64,000 nt of DNA from Lachnospiraceae bacterium (GTDB taxonomy: Bacteria > Bacillota > Clostridia > Lachnospirales > Lachnospiraceae), in contig JAGCUO010000003.1 of NCBI GenBank assembly GCA_017962825.1, forward strand, positions 18,941 to 82,940. Reading direction: 5' to 3'. This document shows positions 9,620-19,221 of the stretch, piece after piece; position 1 is the first letter of the stretch, and each line of letters opens with the position of its first letter. Under the pieces are notes generated by a model. That model saw only the letters and a list, made by a program, of their open reading frames with translations, was not told the DNA's origin and did no database searches. A program made the position numbers and the translations under genes.

Positions 9620-9633
9620 TACGGAGAAAACAT

Positions 9634-11133
9634 ATGGGCGAAAAATATATTCTTGCACTCGATCAGGGAACAACAAGTTCAAGAGGAATCATTTTTGATA
9701 AAGATGCGAAGATAAAAGCTGTCGCGCAAAAAGAATTCGATCAGTATTATCCCCAGCCCGGATGGGTCGAGCATAATCCGAGAGAAATATGGTCCTCACA
9801 GATCTCGGTTGCAAGAGAAGCAATGGCCAATCTCGGCCTTGATGCTTCCGATATAGCTGCCATCGGCATCACCAACCAAAGAGAGACTACTATCGTGTGG
9901 GACAGGGAAACAGGAGAACCTGTTTATAACGCCATCGTATGGCAGTGCAGAAGAACCGCTCCCATGATAGATAAGCTGGTAGCGGCCGGACGCACCGATA
10001 TGATAGTCGAAAAGACCGGGCTTGTCCCGGATGCGTATTTCAGTGCCAGCAAGATCGCGTGGATACTTGATAATGTTGACGGCGCCAGAGAGAAGGCAGA
10101 AAAAGGACGGCTTGTTTTCGGAACCGTCGATACATGGCTCATATGGAATCTTACCGGCGGACTCGTCCATGTGACGGATTATACAAACGCCGCAAGAACC
10201 ATGCTTTTCAACATACATACTCTCCAGTGGGATAAGGATCTTCTCAAACTGTTCAACATCCCTAAGAGCATGCTTCCGGAGGTAAAGCCCAGCAGCGCAC
10301 AGTACGGATATACAAGCGAAAGAGTAATGGGCGGATGGATCCCTATTTCCGGATCGGCAGGTGACCAGCAGGCTGCGCTGTTCGGACAGTGCTGTTTTGA
10401 TAAGGGAGATGTTAAGAATACCTACGGAACCGGATCTTTCATACTGATGAATACCGGAAGTGAGCCCGTTGCATCATCCAACGGACTTCTTACAACCATG
10501 GCCGCATGTACTTCCGAAAAGCCCGAATATGCCCTTGAGGGTTCTGTGTTCGTGGCAGGAGCTGCGGTCCAATGGCTTCGTGACAGCATGAGAATGGTCA
10601 AGAATGCGGCACAGACCGAAGAATATGCTGACCGTGTCAGGGACAGTGCGGGCGTATATGTTGTGCCTGCTTTTACGGGAATGGGGGCTCCATACTGGGA
10701 TCAATATGCCCGCGGTACCGTATTCGGAATTACCAGGGGATGTACCAAGGAGCATTTCATCAGGGCAACTCTGGAATCCATCGCTTATCAGTCATACGAT
10801 GTCATGAGAGCAATGGAGGAAGATCTGGGTGCACCGCTTCAGGGACTTAAGGTAGACGGAGGAGCCTCTGCCAATAATTTCCTTGTAAAATTCCAGGCAG
10901 ATCTTATAGGAACAAGAGTCATCAGGCCCAAATGTATCGAGACTACCGCCATGGGAGCGGCTTTCCTGGCGGGGCTTGCTGTGGGATATTACAAAAACAA
11001 GGATGAGATAAGGGACAAATGGGAGCTTGGAAGAGCCTTTGAACCGGAAGCGGACAGAAGCAGGGCTGAGGAACTGCTTAAGGGATGGCATAAGGCCGTA
11101 AAGTATGCAATTGCCTGGTCAAAGGATGAATAA
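9634..11133 (+). CDS. glpK: Glycerol kinase
   Basis: Glycerol kinase phosphorylates glycerol with ATP to glycerol 3-phosphate, the substrate of the dehydrogenase encoded upstream. The protein begins [20 protein letters not shown], the FGGY-kinase phosphate loop, and shows [18 protein letters not shown] and the FGGY C-terminal signature region ([20 protein letters not shown]). The start was placed at ATG 9634, 6 bases after GGAGAAAA, giving 499 residues, the usual length; an in-frame ATG at 9616 overlaps the previous gene and lacks a ribosome site. No glycerol facilitator gene is adjacent. Confidence 0.95.
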   Translation: MGEKYILALDQGTTSSRGIIFDKDAKIKAVAQKEFDQYYPQPGWVEHNPREIWSSQISVAREAMANLGLDASDIAAIGITNQRETTIVWDRETGEPVYNAIVWQCRRTAPMIDKLVAAGRTDMIVEKTGLVPDAYFSASKIAWILDNVDGAREKAEKGRLVFGTVDTWLIWNLTGGLVHVTDYTNAARTMLFNIHTLQWDKDLLKLFNIPKSMLPEVKPSSAQYGYTSERVMGGWIPISGSAGDQQAALFGQCCFDKGDVKNTYGTGSFILMNTGSEPVASSNGLLTTMAACTSEKPEYALEGSVFVAGAAVQWLRDSMRMVKNAAQTEEYADRVRDSAGVYVVPAFTGMGAPYWDQYARGTVFGITRGCTKEHFIRATLESIAYQSYDVMRAMEEDLGAPLQGLKVDGGASANNFLVKFQADLIGTRVIRPKCIETTAMGAAFLAGLAVGYYKNKDEIRDKWELGRAFEPEADRSRAEELLKGWHKAVKYAIAWSKDE

Positions 11134-11433
11134 AGCCGCATAAATACAGGATTTTTGCTATTCATTGCGGGATTTCCCCGCTGGAACACATATCCCCAAA
11201 TATTGCAATAAAAATATCAAATTTTGCTGTTTGAAAATTTGACAAAAATCACATAACCCCATCAGCACTTTTTAACCAAAAGTGAATTTTTGCACAAAAA
11301 AAGCAAAAAAATGGTTGCATTGATGGGGCAAATAATATATTCTTAACCACGAAATCGATTAAGGAAATCGATTAAGTAAAATTTTTGCTTAATTTATGGA
11401 CAAAAATTTTAGTGGATTAAGAAAGGGTACGAA
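11134..11433 (+). promoter_or_regulatory. Intergenic control region with tandem 13-bp repeats before sugar ABC operon
   Basis: This AT-rich 300-base gap holds two abutting identical 13-mers, GAAATCGATTAAG at 11351-11363 and 11364-11376, each with the self-complementary core AATCGATT. They lie 58-83 bases before the first permease start, where a LacI-type or other sugar regulator could bind. A short GCGGGatttCCCCGC hairpin follows glpK near 11167, but without a T-run it is a weak terminator at best. The ribosome site for 11434 is GAAAGGG. Confidence 0.5.
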
Positions 11434-12339
11434 ATGAAGGATTTCCTACACAATACATGGAAACACAGAGCACACGTCATACTGGCACTGCCCGTATTCC
11501 TCGTTCTGTTTTTCATCATGTATGTTCCCATGACCGGTCTTGTACTTGCGTTTAAGAATTTTGATGTCACGAAGGGAATCTACGGAAGTCCATGGTGCGG
11601 ACTTGATAACTTCAAATTCCTCATCGCTTCCAAGAACATTTTCGTAACCATGACAAGAAATACTCTTGTCTACTACGTAATCTTCACAGCTGTCGGAACA
11701 TTCCTCAATGTTGCTCTTGCAGTTGCGATCGATCAGTGTATCTTCAAGAAGACGACCAAGGCGATGCAGACTCTTATGATCATCCCCGTCTTCATCTCAT
11801 ATGCAGCTGTTCAGTTCATAGTCTATGCTTTCATCAGCAAGGACACCGGACTTATCAACGGCGCTCTCGGAACAAGCACCAGCTTCTACACACAGGCCAA
11901 GTATTGGCCCGCTATCGTGACCATCACCAAAATCTGGAAAGATACAGGATACGGATCGGTTCTTTATATGTCGGTTCTTGCAGGTATCGATACCGAGCTT
12001 TATGAAGCAGCGGAGATCGACGGTGCAAACAGATGGAAAAAGATCTGGCACATCACTCTTCCTAGTCTTATCCCCATGATCACCGTTATGCTCCTTCTTT
12101 CCGTAGGTAACGTAATGAGATCCGATACCGGTCTTTTCTACCAGGTAACAAGAGACTCCGGTCAGCTCTATTCGACCACTCAGGTTATCGACTCCTACGT
12201 ACTTCACGCGATATTCAAAAATTCAAACTTTGGTTTTACGGCAGCTACATCCTTCTTCCAGTCCGTTGTCGGTTTGCTCCTGATGCTCTTTGCAAACTGG
12301 ACGGTTAAGAAGATTGAGCCTGAGAACGCTTTATTCTAA
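11434..12339 (+). CDS. Carbohydrate ABC transporter permease, LplB type
   Basis: A 301-residue inner-membrane permease with about six hydrophobic helices. The ATPase-docking EAA loop reads EAAEIDGANRWKKIWHITLP near residues 191-210. It fits the LplB/YteP group of binding-protein-dependent sugar permeases used by Firmicutes for oligosaccharides. The partner permease follows 13 bases downstream and the binding protein after that. No ATPase gene is present; such systems commonly share an MsmX-like ATPase encoded elsewhere. The substrate cannot be told from sequence. Confidence 0.92.
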   Translation: MKDFLHNTWKHRAHVILALPVFLVLFFIMYVPMTGLVLAFKNFDVTKGIYGSPWCGLDNFKFLIASKNIFVTMTRNTLVYYVIFTAVGTFLNVALAVAIDQCIFKKTTKAMQTLMIIPVFISYAAVQFIVYAFISKDTGLINGALGTSTSFYTQAKYWPAIVTITKIWKDTGYGSVLYMSVLAGIDTELYEAAEIDGANRWKKIWHITLPSLIPMITVMLLLSVGNVMRSDTGLFYQVTRDSGQLYSTTQVIDSYVLHAIFKNSNFGFTAATSFFQSVVGLLLMLFANWTVKKIEPENALF

Positions 12340-12352
12340 GGAGGTTAAGGAA

Positions 12353-13282
12353 ATGGCGCGTAAGAACAAGAATGCCGATCTGGCACCTTCAAAAAAAGAG
12401 AAAATGAGCATAGGTCAGATTATACTGCTGATCTGCCTGCTGATATTTACGATCTTTTGTTTTGCACCCGTACTGCTGGTATTCATATCTGCATTTACCG
12501 ATGAGATCTATATTACCCAGCATGGTTTCTCCTTCTTCCCCGAGAAGTGGTCCATGTCAGGTATGAACGCCGTTCTTAAATACGGGAAGCAGCTCTTTAC
12601 ATCATATGCCGTTACCATTTTCGTAACGGTTGCCGGAACTCTTCTCGGACTCCTTATCATGAGCATGTATGCTTATGCAATGAGTAGAAAAGATTTCAGG
12701 CTTTCCAAGTTTTTGGCGATATTTTTGCTCATCCCCATGCTCTTCAACGGAGGGCAGTTGTCCGGATACATCGTATTTACTTCACTGTATCACCTTAAGG
12801 ACAGTCTGCTTCTCCTTATCCTTCCACTCTGCGTATCTACGATGAACGTTATCATCCTGAGAACCTACATCGTAAACAGCATTCCTTCAGAGCTTATGGA
12901 AGCTGCCAAGATCGACGGAGCCGGAGAGTACAGAACTTTCTTCCAGATCACATTGCCCCTTCTTAAACCTTCACTTGCTGCTGTAGGTTTCATGATGGCA
13001 ACCGCTTACTGGAATGACTGGCAGAACGCACTTCTCTACATCGATACCAACAGCAAAAAGCCTCTGCAGCTTCTGCTGGTAAACATTCAGAAGAGCATTC
13101 AGTTCCTGCTCAACAATAACAACGTTCCTGCATCAGCAAGAGCGGCAATGGGCGGAGCTATCCCCCAGAACTCTGCGACCATGGCGACCGTTATCGTAGT
13201 CATCGGCCCCATCATGGTAGCATATCCCTTCTTCCAGAAGTACTTTATCAAAGGACTTACGGTCGGATCTGTTAAGGGATGA
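12353..13282 (+). CDS. Carbohydrate ABC transporter permease, LplC/YtcP type
   Basis: The second permease of the importer, 309 residues from ATG 12353, which has a strong AAGGAGG site at 12338-12344; an in-frame start at 12290 lies inside the previous gene and is rejected. Six hydrophobic segments are visible after a charged N-terminus. The EAA loop is MEAAKIDGAGEYRTFFQITL near residues 180-199. The C-terminal end KYFIKGLTVGSVKG is typical of the YtcP/LplC family. It pairs with the 11434 permease to form the channel. Confidence 0.92.
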   Translation: MARKNKNADLAPSKKEKMSIGQIILLICLLIFTIFCFAPVLLVFISAFTDEIYITQHGFSFFPEKWSMSGMNAVLKYGKQLFTSYAVTIFVTVAGTLLGLLIMSMYAYAMSRKDFRLSKFLAIFLLIPMLFNGGQLSGYIVFTSLYHLKDSLLLLILPLCVSTMNVIILRTYIVNSIPSELMEAAKIDGAGEYRTFFQITLPLLKPSLAAVGFMMATAYWNDWQNALLYIDTNSKKPLQLLLVNIQKSIQFLLNNNNVPASARAAMGGAIPQNSATMATVIVVIGPIMVAYPFFQKYFIKGLTVGSVKG

Positions 13283-13359
13283 TCTTACATTTGATATTCG
13301 GGTATCGGCATTACGCCTTTACTTTTGAATATAGATAACCAATTTAGGGAGGTTAAGTT

Positions 13360-14871
13360 ATGAAAAAACTCAACAAAGTTGCAGCACTTGCGCTTGCAAC
13401 AGTGATGGGACTTTCCATGACCGCTTGCGGAAACGGAAATACCCCTGCACAGCCTGGTAACACCGGAGCAGAGCCCGGAACCACAACTGTATCTGATAGT
13501 GGCGCAGTAGTTATCGACGTCTACAGACGTACATTTAACCTTGGCGCAGTTGACGATGCACAGGTTAAAAAAGTAGAGGATGCTATCAACGCATACATCG
13601 CTGATAAGATCAACGTTCAGATCGTGCTTCACGACATCGCATCCGAGTATGAGGACAAGGCTAACCTTGCACTCAACAACGGTGAGATCGATCTCCTTTG
13701 GACCGCTTCCTGGGAGAGCACCATCGGAACCAAGGATCTCTTCGCTTCAAACGCAGTTTATGATATTACCGACCTTCTTCCCGGATCAGCTCTCTATGAT
13801 TCAATGGATGCTAACACTTGGGAAGCTTCCAAGTACGGCGGAAGAAACTACTTCATCCCCGTTTATAAGGATAACGTAGAAGGATACGACTTCATGTTCC
13901 GTAAGGAGCTTGTTGACAAGTACGGATGGAACACCGCAGGTGTTAAGACTCTTGCTGATCTCGAGCCCATGCTCGCAGATGCTGCATCAGAAGGACTTAA
14001 GTATCCCTTCCTTACCCAGAGAACCGCTATGTTCTACAGATGGTACATCGATTCATTCGATTTCTTCACCGGTGATGCTACTTCAAACTTCATCGCTGTT
14101 GACAGAAAGACCAACGAAGTTGTAGATACCATTCTCACTCCCGAGTATGAAGAGTTCGTAACTCTTATGTGCAAGTGGGCTGAGGAAGGCTACATCTCTG
14201 AGGACGATGTAACCAAGACCACTGATGATACCACCACCCAGACTCAGGATTGGGGTATTTCTTGGTGGACCGACCTTCCCAACAATGGTGAGGCAAACGG
14301 AAGATATGGACAGGAAGTTGTTATGCAGCCTGCTTCCAACAGATATATGCACACTGACTCAATGCTTGGATCATGCTTCTGCGTATCTGCTACCTGCACT
14401 CCCGAAGAAGCTCAGGCTTGTGTAGATTTCCTTGGACTTCTTTTCACCGACAGCAAGCTTGCTGACATCTATGCTTACGGTATCGAAGGTGAAGACTTCA
14501 ACTACAACGCTGACGGCTATGTAGAGAAGATCGCTGATGCTAAGTACAACCACTCAATGTGGGAGTCTGCAAACGCTACCGTTGTTACCTGTGAGAAGGA
14601 CAGCCCTTACACCGCTCAGATGTACATCGACTTCAACTCTTCAGCTCTTATCTCCTGCGCTAACGGCTTCCAGTTCGATAAGACTCCCGTTGAAGCTCAG
14701 TACACTGCTTGCCAGACTGTATTCGAGACCTACGGATTCGCACTTGAGAACGGCGGATATGCATCTGCAGATGTTCCCGCAGTTCTTCAGGAGTACCAGG
14801 CAGCTCTTGACGAGGCAGGATATCAGGATGTCCTTGCTGAGGCTCAGCGCCAGTACAACGAGTGGAAATAA
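13360..14871 (+). CDS. Extracellular sugar-binding lipoprotein of the ABC importer
   Basis: A 503-residue solute-binding protein. The lipoprotein signal peptide ends in LSMTAC with Cys23 as the lipid anchor, followed by a low-complexity Gly/Pro/Thr linker to about residue 45. The mature part resembles the LplA-type family 1 binding proteins that go with LplB/LplC permeases. It has an excellent ribosome site, GGGAGGTTAAG, and a strong terminator follows. Codon use is strongly biased (GAC, AAG, GGA, CTT), as expected for a highly expressed receptor. The ligand is unknown, probably an oligosaccharide. Confidence 0.92.
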   Translation: MKKLNKVAALALATVMGLSMTACGNGNTPAQPGNTGAEPGTTTVSDSGAVVIDVYRRTFNLGAVDDAQVKKVEDAINAYIADKINVQIVLHDIASEYEDKANLALNNGEIDLLWTASWESTIGTKDLFASNAVYDITDLLPGSALYDSMDANTWEASKYGGRNYFIPVYKDNVEGYDFMFRKELVDKYGWNTAGVKTLADLEPMLADAASEGLKYPFLTQRTAMFYRWYIDSFDFFTGDATSNFIAVDRKTNEVVDTILTPEYEEFVTLMCKWAEEGYISEDDVTKTTDDTTTQTQDWGISWWTDLPNNGEANGRYGQEVVMQPASNRYMHTDSMLGSCFCVSATCTPEEAQACVDFLGLLFTDSKLADIYAYGIEGEDFNYNADGYVEKIADAKYNHSMWESANATVVTCEKDSPYTAQMYIDFNSSALISCANGFQFDKTPVEAQYTACQTVFETYGFALENGGYASADVPAVLQEYQAALDEAGYQDVLAEAQRQYNEWK

Positions 14872-14899
14872 TTAAAAAGTGTCTTATGACAACTTTGGA

Positions 14900-14928
14900 A
14901 AGCGGTCGCTTCGGCGACCGCTTTTTTT
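14900..14928 (+). terminator. Intrinsic terminator of the sugar ABC operon
   Basis: A perfect 10-bp stem, AAGCGGTCGC and GCGACCGCTT, with a TTCG tetraloop, runs directly into a T-run. It closes the ABC operon 28 bases after the binding-protein stop. Confidence 0.95.
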
Positions 14929-15009
14929 ATTTTCCATGCACCTTTTTCTGTGTTGTGTTAAAATAATATAGTCTTAAATACTACTATAAATCGGTCCAGG
15001 GGGTTGGGC

Positions 15010-17085
15010 ATGATACAGGATAAGTATTTAGCAGTACACGAATATCTCAAAGAAATAAGGAGTGTTCCCTCACTTGATAAGCTTGAGGAGATCACTGCCC
15101 GTTACAGGGAGGAGCTCGGCGAATTGAACGAAGCCGAGAAAGTATTGTGGGAAGATTCTGTGATACTGGGTAGAGAACTTATCTATCTCAAGACCGGAAC
15201 TGATGATGAATTCGGAAGAGGACTTCTTGCGACGCTCAGCGAGAAAGAAGCTGAAGAGTTACAGGAAGCAGACCGAATAATAGATGATAATCTCTTCGGA
15301 TATCATTTCCAGCCGATAGTCAGTGTCGCTACCGGGGAGATTTTTTCGTACGAAGCTCTTATGCGTCCCAGAAGTGAGATTCTGACGCATCCCCTCGAAG
15401 TAATTAAATACGCACAACTCAGAAACAGGCTCGATGATATCGAAAGAGCCACTTTTTTGAATGTCCTTAAGATCGTGGATCACGGTTCGAAATTCTTCCA
15501 CGGAAAACGTGTATTTATCAACAGCATTCCCAAGACCAAATTAGCTGAAGAAGACCAGGCTAAGGTAAACGAACTCCTTACCAGACATAATCGAACCGTT
15601 GTAGTCGAGCTTACCGAAAAAGCAGAGCTGGATGATAAAGAATTTGCCGAATTCAAAGAGCGCTATCGGATCATGAATGTACAGACTGCGATAGATGACT
15701 ACGGAACCGGATATTCCAATGTTCAGAATCTTCTTCGTTACATGCCGAATTATGTCAAGATCGATCGTTCTCTCTTAAGCGGAATGCAGGACGATCCCAA
15801 GAAGAGACATTTTGTAAGAGAGATCATCGACTTTTGCCACAGTAACGGAATTCAGGCTCTGGCGGAGGGAGTTGAGACAAGCGAAGAACTAAGAGGTGTT
15901 ATCTTACTCGGTGCGGATCTGATCCAAGGTTACTATACAGCAAACCCTGCTTCGGAGCCTGTTCCTGAAGTTTCTTATGATATAAGACAGGAGATCAGAA
16001 AATACTACCACGAAAGACAGGAAGGAGAGGCATCCCAGTTCTACACCGCCGACAATGGAGAACATATTGAACTGGAACGTCTTATTAAGAACGAAACAAA
16101 AACGATCCTCATCGGAAGTGACGGAGATTATTTCATAAGCGGTAATCCCGGAGTAGAGGCTGAGATAGTACTGGAAGTTGCAGATAATGTAAAGGCCGAA
16201 GTTACTCTTGAGAACGTAAGAATCCTTAATAAGAAAAAACTGCCTTGTATAGATATCGGTAAGGGTTGTGAGATAGTCCTTAACCTCAAAGGTGATAACA
16301 GGCTTAATATGGGAGGCATATGCGTTCCCGATGGGACCGGTTTTATTTTGCGAGGAGACGGAAATCTGGGAATAATCCTGGATGCCGATGAATACTTCGG
16401 AATCGGAAACGGGATCAATGCCGGTCACGGAAATCTGGTATTTGAACAGACCGGAATGCTTAAGATTGAGACAAACGGTAAGATAGGCGTTTGTATAGGA
16501 TCCGGATTCGGCGGCGGAATAAATCTTGCCGGAGGTCAGTATGTTCTTGAAATGAACGGAGAAAGAGCCTTGGGAATAGGTTCTCTGTACCGGGATTGCG
16601 TCATAACGATAGACAACTCCGATATTACCGGGGAGCTTAATACGGTCAAGGGAGTAGCCATCGGCTCTATCGGATCCAGTGCGGATATTACTATTTCTTA
16701 TACTTCCATTAAGCTGTATATTAACGGAAAAGAAGCTGCTGCCATCGGAACCATGCTGGGCGAAAAATGTAATGTTGAGATGCATGATGGAAGTGCCATA
16801 ATGAATATCCGAAATGACAGATTCACCTGCTTCGGAGCTCTTGACGGAAGCACCTGTTTCAAGTTTTACAGGGGAGCGCTCAGACTCTTTGCGAAGGGTG
16901 AAAAACTTCTTCCCTTCGGAGGCTTTACCGCAGATACCGATATCAATTTCGGCGAATGTGATATTACCGCTAAGATCATGTCGGATATAAAACTGGAGGA
17001 ATACCTGCTTCGCGACAGGGTCGAGGTTATAAACGGAAGAGCAAGAGTGGTGCTGAACGGATACGAATACGATCTGACCGATTGA
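15010..17085 (+). CDS. EAL-domain c-di-GMP phosphodiesterase with beta-helix-like C-terminal half
   Basis: About 691 residues. An N-terminal helical part (1-95) precedes a complete EAL domain (about 97-325) with the catalytic set visible: EALMR near 115, the Asn in FINSIPK, ELTE, IDDYGTGYSN (Asp pair near 229-230), VKID with Lys near 250, EGVE near 287 and the loop Gln in LIQGYY. All key residues are present, so c-di-GMP hydrolysis is likely; there is no GGDEF domain. From about 355 to 690 the chain is made of short Gly-rich beta repeats (IGNGINAGHGNL, CIGSGFGGGINLAGGQY, AIGSIGSSADITI) like a right-handed parallel beta-helix. No signal or membrane segment is seen. The start is ATG 15010, with AGGGGG six bases before; the in-frame TTG at 15004 overlaps that site. 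Confidence 0.88.
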   Translation: MIQDKYLAVHEYLKEIRSVPSLDKLEEITARYREELGELNEAEKVLWEDSVILGRELIYLKTGTDDEFGRGLLATLSEKEAEELQEADRIIDDNLFGYHFQPIVSVATGEIFSYEALMRPRSEILTHPLEVIKYAQLRNRLDDIERATFLNVLKIVDHGSKFFHGKRVFINSIPKTKLAEEDQAKVNELLTRHNRTVVVELTEKAELDDKEFAEFKERYRIMNVQTAIDDYGTGYSNVQNLLRYMPNYVKIDRSLLSGMQDDPKKRHFVREIIDFCHSNGIQALAEGVETSEELRGVILLGADLIQGYYTANPASEPVPEVSYDIRQEIRKYYHERQEGEASQFYTADNGEHIELERLIKNETKTILIGSDGDYFISGNPGVEAEIVLEVADNVKAEVTLENVRILNKKKLPCIDIGKGCEIVLNLKGDNRLNMGGICVPDGTGFILRGDGNLGIILDADEYFGIGNGINAGHGNLVFEQTGMLKIETNGKIGVCIGSGFGGGINLAGGQYVLEMNGERALGIGSLYRDCVITIDNSDITGELNTVKGVAIGSIGSSADITISYTSIKLYINGKEAAAIGTMLGEKCNVEMHDGSAIMNIRNDRFTCFGALDGSTCFKFYRGALRLFAKGEKLLPFGGFTADTDINFGECDITAKIMSDIKLEEYLLRDRVEVINGRARVVLNGYEYDLTD

Positions 17086-17100
17086 TGGAATAAGAAAATG

Positions 17101-17138
17101 CTTCGGGCAAAGCTACATAATTGCCCGAAGTATTTTTT
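17101..17138 (+). terminator. Terminator of the EAL gene
   Basis: A perfect 10-bp stem, CTTCGGGCAA (17101-17110) and TTGCCCGAAG (17121-17130), with a 10-base loop, followed by TATTTTTTT. Confidence 0.93.
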
Positions 17139-17145
17139 TCACTTA

Positions 17146-17174
17146 TTTACACTAACGCTTTAAAGTGATAAACT
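17146..17174 (+). promoter_or_regulatory. Promoter of the sodium:solute symporter gene
   Basis: TTTACA at 17146-17151 and TAAACT at 17169-17174 are spaced 17 bases. The leader to ATG 17209 carries AAAACGGAGG as ribosome site. The repeated words CTTTAAAG and CACTTTAAAA around the -10 may hold a regulator site. Confidence 0.55.
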
Positions 17175-17208
17175 ACTAGACGGTAACACTTTAAAACGGA
17201 GGTCGTAT

Positions 17209-18747
17209 ATGCTTATCAAAATCTTAATGCTGCTGCTGTTTTTCTCGGTCATGCTGGGCGTAGGTTTCTATTGCCGTAAAAATGCGACCGATGTTGGAGG
17301 ATTCGTTCTCGGTGGAAGAAACGTAGGCCCCTGGCTTACCGCTTTTGCTTACGGAACCAGTTATTTCTCCGCAGTTATCTTCGTAGGTTATGCCGGACAG
17401 TTCGGCTGGAAATACGGAATCGCATCTACCTGGATCGGAATCGGTAATGCACTTCTCGGATCCATGCTCGCTTGGAGGGTTCTGGGCAGAAGAACCAGGA
17501 TCATGTCACAGCACCTTAATTCCGCAACCATGCCGGAATTCTTCGGAGAAAGATTCCATTCAAAGGGACTTAAGATAGCGGCTTCATTTATCGTATTTAT
17601 CTTTATGATCCCTTATACCGCATCTCTCTATAACGGACTTTCAAGACTCTTCGGAATGGCTTTTGATATAGATTACACCGTATGTATCATCGTTATGGCC
17701 ATCCTTACGGGCGTATACGTAATTGCAGGCGGCTATATGGCAACCGCCATCAATGATTTTATTCAGGGCATTATAATGCTCTTTGGAATCGTTGCAGTTA
17801 TCCTCGCAGTTCTTAATTCAAAGGGCGGATTCCTTATGGCTCTCGATCAGCTTGCAAAGGTTTCCGATGAGACCGTAAGCACCACCCCCGGTGTTTTCAA
17901 CTCATTCTTCGGTCCCGACCCCATTAACCTTATCGGAGTTGTAATACTTACTTCACTCGGGACCTGGGGACTTCCTCAGATGGTTCAGAAATTCTATGCC
18001 ATAAAGTCCGAGCAGTCCATTACCAAAGGAACGATTATCTCCACTTTATTTGCAGGAGTTGTTGCGGGCGGTTGCTATTTCCTCGGAGGTTTCGGAAGAC
18101 TTTTCTCCGATTCCGTTGACGTTGCAACGGAAGGCTATGATGCCATTATCCCTGCAATGCTTAAGAATTTAAGCCCCGCACTTATCGGACTGGTCGTAAT
18201 CCTCGTTCTTTCCGCATCAATGTCCACCCTTTCGTCGCTGGTAATGACATCAAGCTCTACTCTTACCATTGACTTCATAAAGGGCAATATCATTAAGAAG
18301 ATGGACGATAAAAAACAGGTTCTCTGGATCAGAGTTCTCATCGTTGTATTCATTATCATCTCCGTTATTCTGGCAATTATCCAGTACAAGAGCAGCGTAA
18401 CCTTCATTGCTCAGCTCATGGGTGTTTCATGGGGAGCCATGGCAGGTGCTTTCCTTGCTCCTTTCCTCTATGGACTTTACTGGAAGGGCACAACCAAGGC
18501 CGGATGTATGGCAAGCTTCATCTTCGGTGCGGGCTTCATGATCTGCAATATGATCTTCGGAAAGCAGTACTTCCCCGTACTTCTCAAATCCCCCATCAAC
18601 GCAGGTGCTCTGGCAATGCTCGCAGGACTTGTCATTGTCCCTGTAGTATCACTTCTTACAAAGAAGCCTGATAAGAAGGAGATTGAGAAGATCTTCAGCT
18701 GCTATGATAAGAAGAATCAGGTACCTGTAACACAGTCATTGGAGTAA
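17209..18747 (+). CDS. Sodium:solute symporter (SSS family)
   Basis: A 512-residue membrane protein with about 13 hydrophobic helices, the usual size and pattern of the sodium:solute symporter family (PutP/sialic acid/iodide group). Typical segments are VGGFVLGGRNVGPWLTAFAY near residues 29-48, AGGYMATAINDFIQGIIM and STLSSLVMTSSSTLTIDFIK, the last containing the Ser/Thr-rich helix that coordinates sodium in family members. It imports a small organic solute with sodium. Nothing next to it indicates the substrate: it is monocistronic, with its own promoter and strong terminator. Confidence 0.92.
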   Translation: MLIKILMLLLFFSVMLGVGFYCRKNATDVGGFVLGGRNVGPWLTAFAYGTSYFSAVIFVGYAGQFGWKYGIASTWIGIGNALLGSMLAWRVLGRRTRIMSQHLNSATMPEFFGERFHSKGLKIAASFIVFIFMIPYTASLYNGLSRLFGMAFDIDYTVCIIVMAILTGVYVIAGGYMATAINDFIQGIIMLFGIVAVILAVLNSKGGFLMALDQLAKVSDETVSTTPGVFNSFFGPDPINLIGVVILTSLGTWGLPQMVQKFYAIKSEQSITKGTIISTLFAGVVAGGCYFLGGFGRLFSDSVDVATEGYDAIIPAMLKNLSPALIGLVVILVLSASMSTLSSLVMTSSSTLTIDFIKGNIIKKMDDKKQVLWIRVLIVVFIIISVILAIIQYKSSVTFIAQLMGVSWGAMAGAFLAPFLYGLYWKGTTKAGCMASFIFGAGFMICNMIFGKQYFPVLLKSPINAGALAMLAGLVIVPVVSLLTKKPDKKEIEKIFSCYDKKNQVPVTQSLE

Positions 18748-18773
18748 TATGTTGTTTTGTTAATGCCACGTGG

Positions 18774-18808
18774 AGGCCGTCACACCGGTTGGTGTGACGG
18801 CCTTTTTA
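18774..18808 (+). terminator. Terminator of the symporter gene
   Basis: A perfect 13-bp stem, AGGCCGTCACACC and GGTGTGACGGCCT, with loop GGTT, followed by T residues. Confidence 0.95.
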
Positions 18809-18926
18809 TGTCCGGTCCGGGCGAACTGCGTGAATTATGCAATTTGATAAGAATGTATGCTGAAGGCAGGCACGTATGAAACTACATCTTTGACAGGAAC
18901 CTTGAAATTTTAGCATTTTTGAGGAG

Positions 18927-19111
18927 TGGCTGTAATTATGCGGATTTTCGGAGAATTTACAGTCCTTTGACGTCCGTTCTGAGAGGATTATCATAGTTTG
19001 GACTGTATTTCATGTGAATTTCGGATATTTTACAGTCCATAGAAGTTTTTTAAGAGTGTATAAGCGCAGTTTGGACTGTAAATATATGTATTTTCCGAGT
19101 TTTTACAGCCA
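18927..19111. repeat. Three 39-nt palindromic repeats at exact 73-bp spacing
   Basis: Within a 413-base gene-free stretch, three copies of a hairpin unit start at 18927, 19000 and 19073, exactly 73 bases apart. Each begins with (G/T)G(A/G)CTGTA, has a centre like ATTTTCGGAGA and ends with TTTACAG(T/C)C(C/A); the ends are inverted repeats of each other (GGACTGTA / TACAGTCC, perfect in copy 2). The 34-base intervals differ from each other. The rest of 18809-19221 shows no gene. The units are diverged from each other and therefore are not CRISPR repeats. Either strand could fold into the hairpins. Confidence 0.75.
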
Positions 19112-19221
19112 CTATTTGCGGCTTGACCAGAGTGGACTAAAAAAGCAGCTCAAATGCTTATTGGTGCTGAAAATGTGATATAGTAAATAATGAATAGAAT
19201 CTATGTTATAGAGAGGCTGAT

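Noticed and set aside
9616-9633. Upstream start codon for glycerol kinase
   Set aside because: It overlaps the DUF1667 gene and lacks a ribosome site; ATG 9634 has GGAGAAAA and the family N-terminus.
15904-16785. 293-codon minus-strand ORF opposite the EAL gene
   Set aside because: It is a shadow of the EAL coding frame; no ribosome site and no family resemblance.
18927-19111. CRISPR array (39-nt repeats with 34-nt spacers)
   Set aside because: The repeats differ from each other at many internal positions, there are only three, and no cas genes are near.
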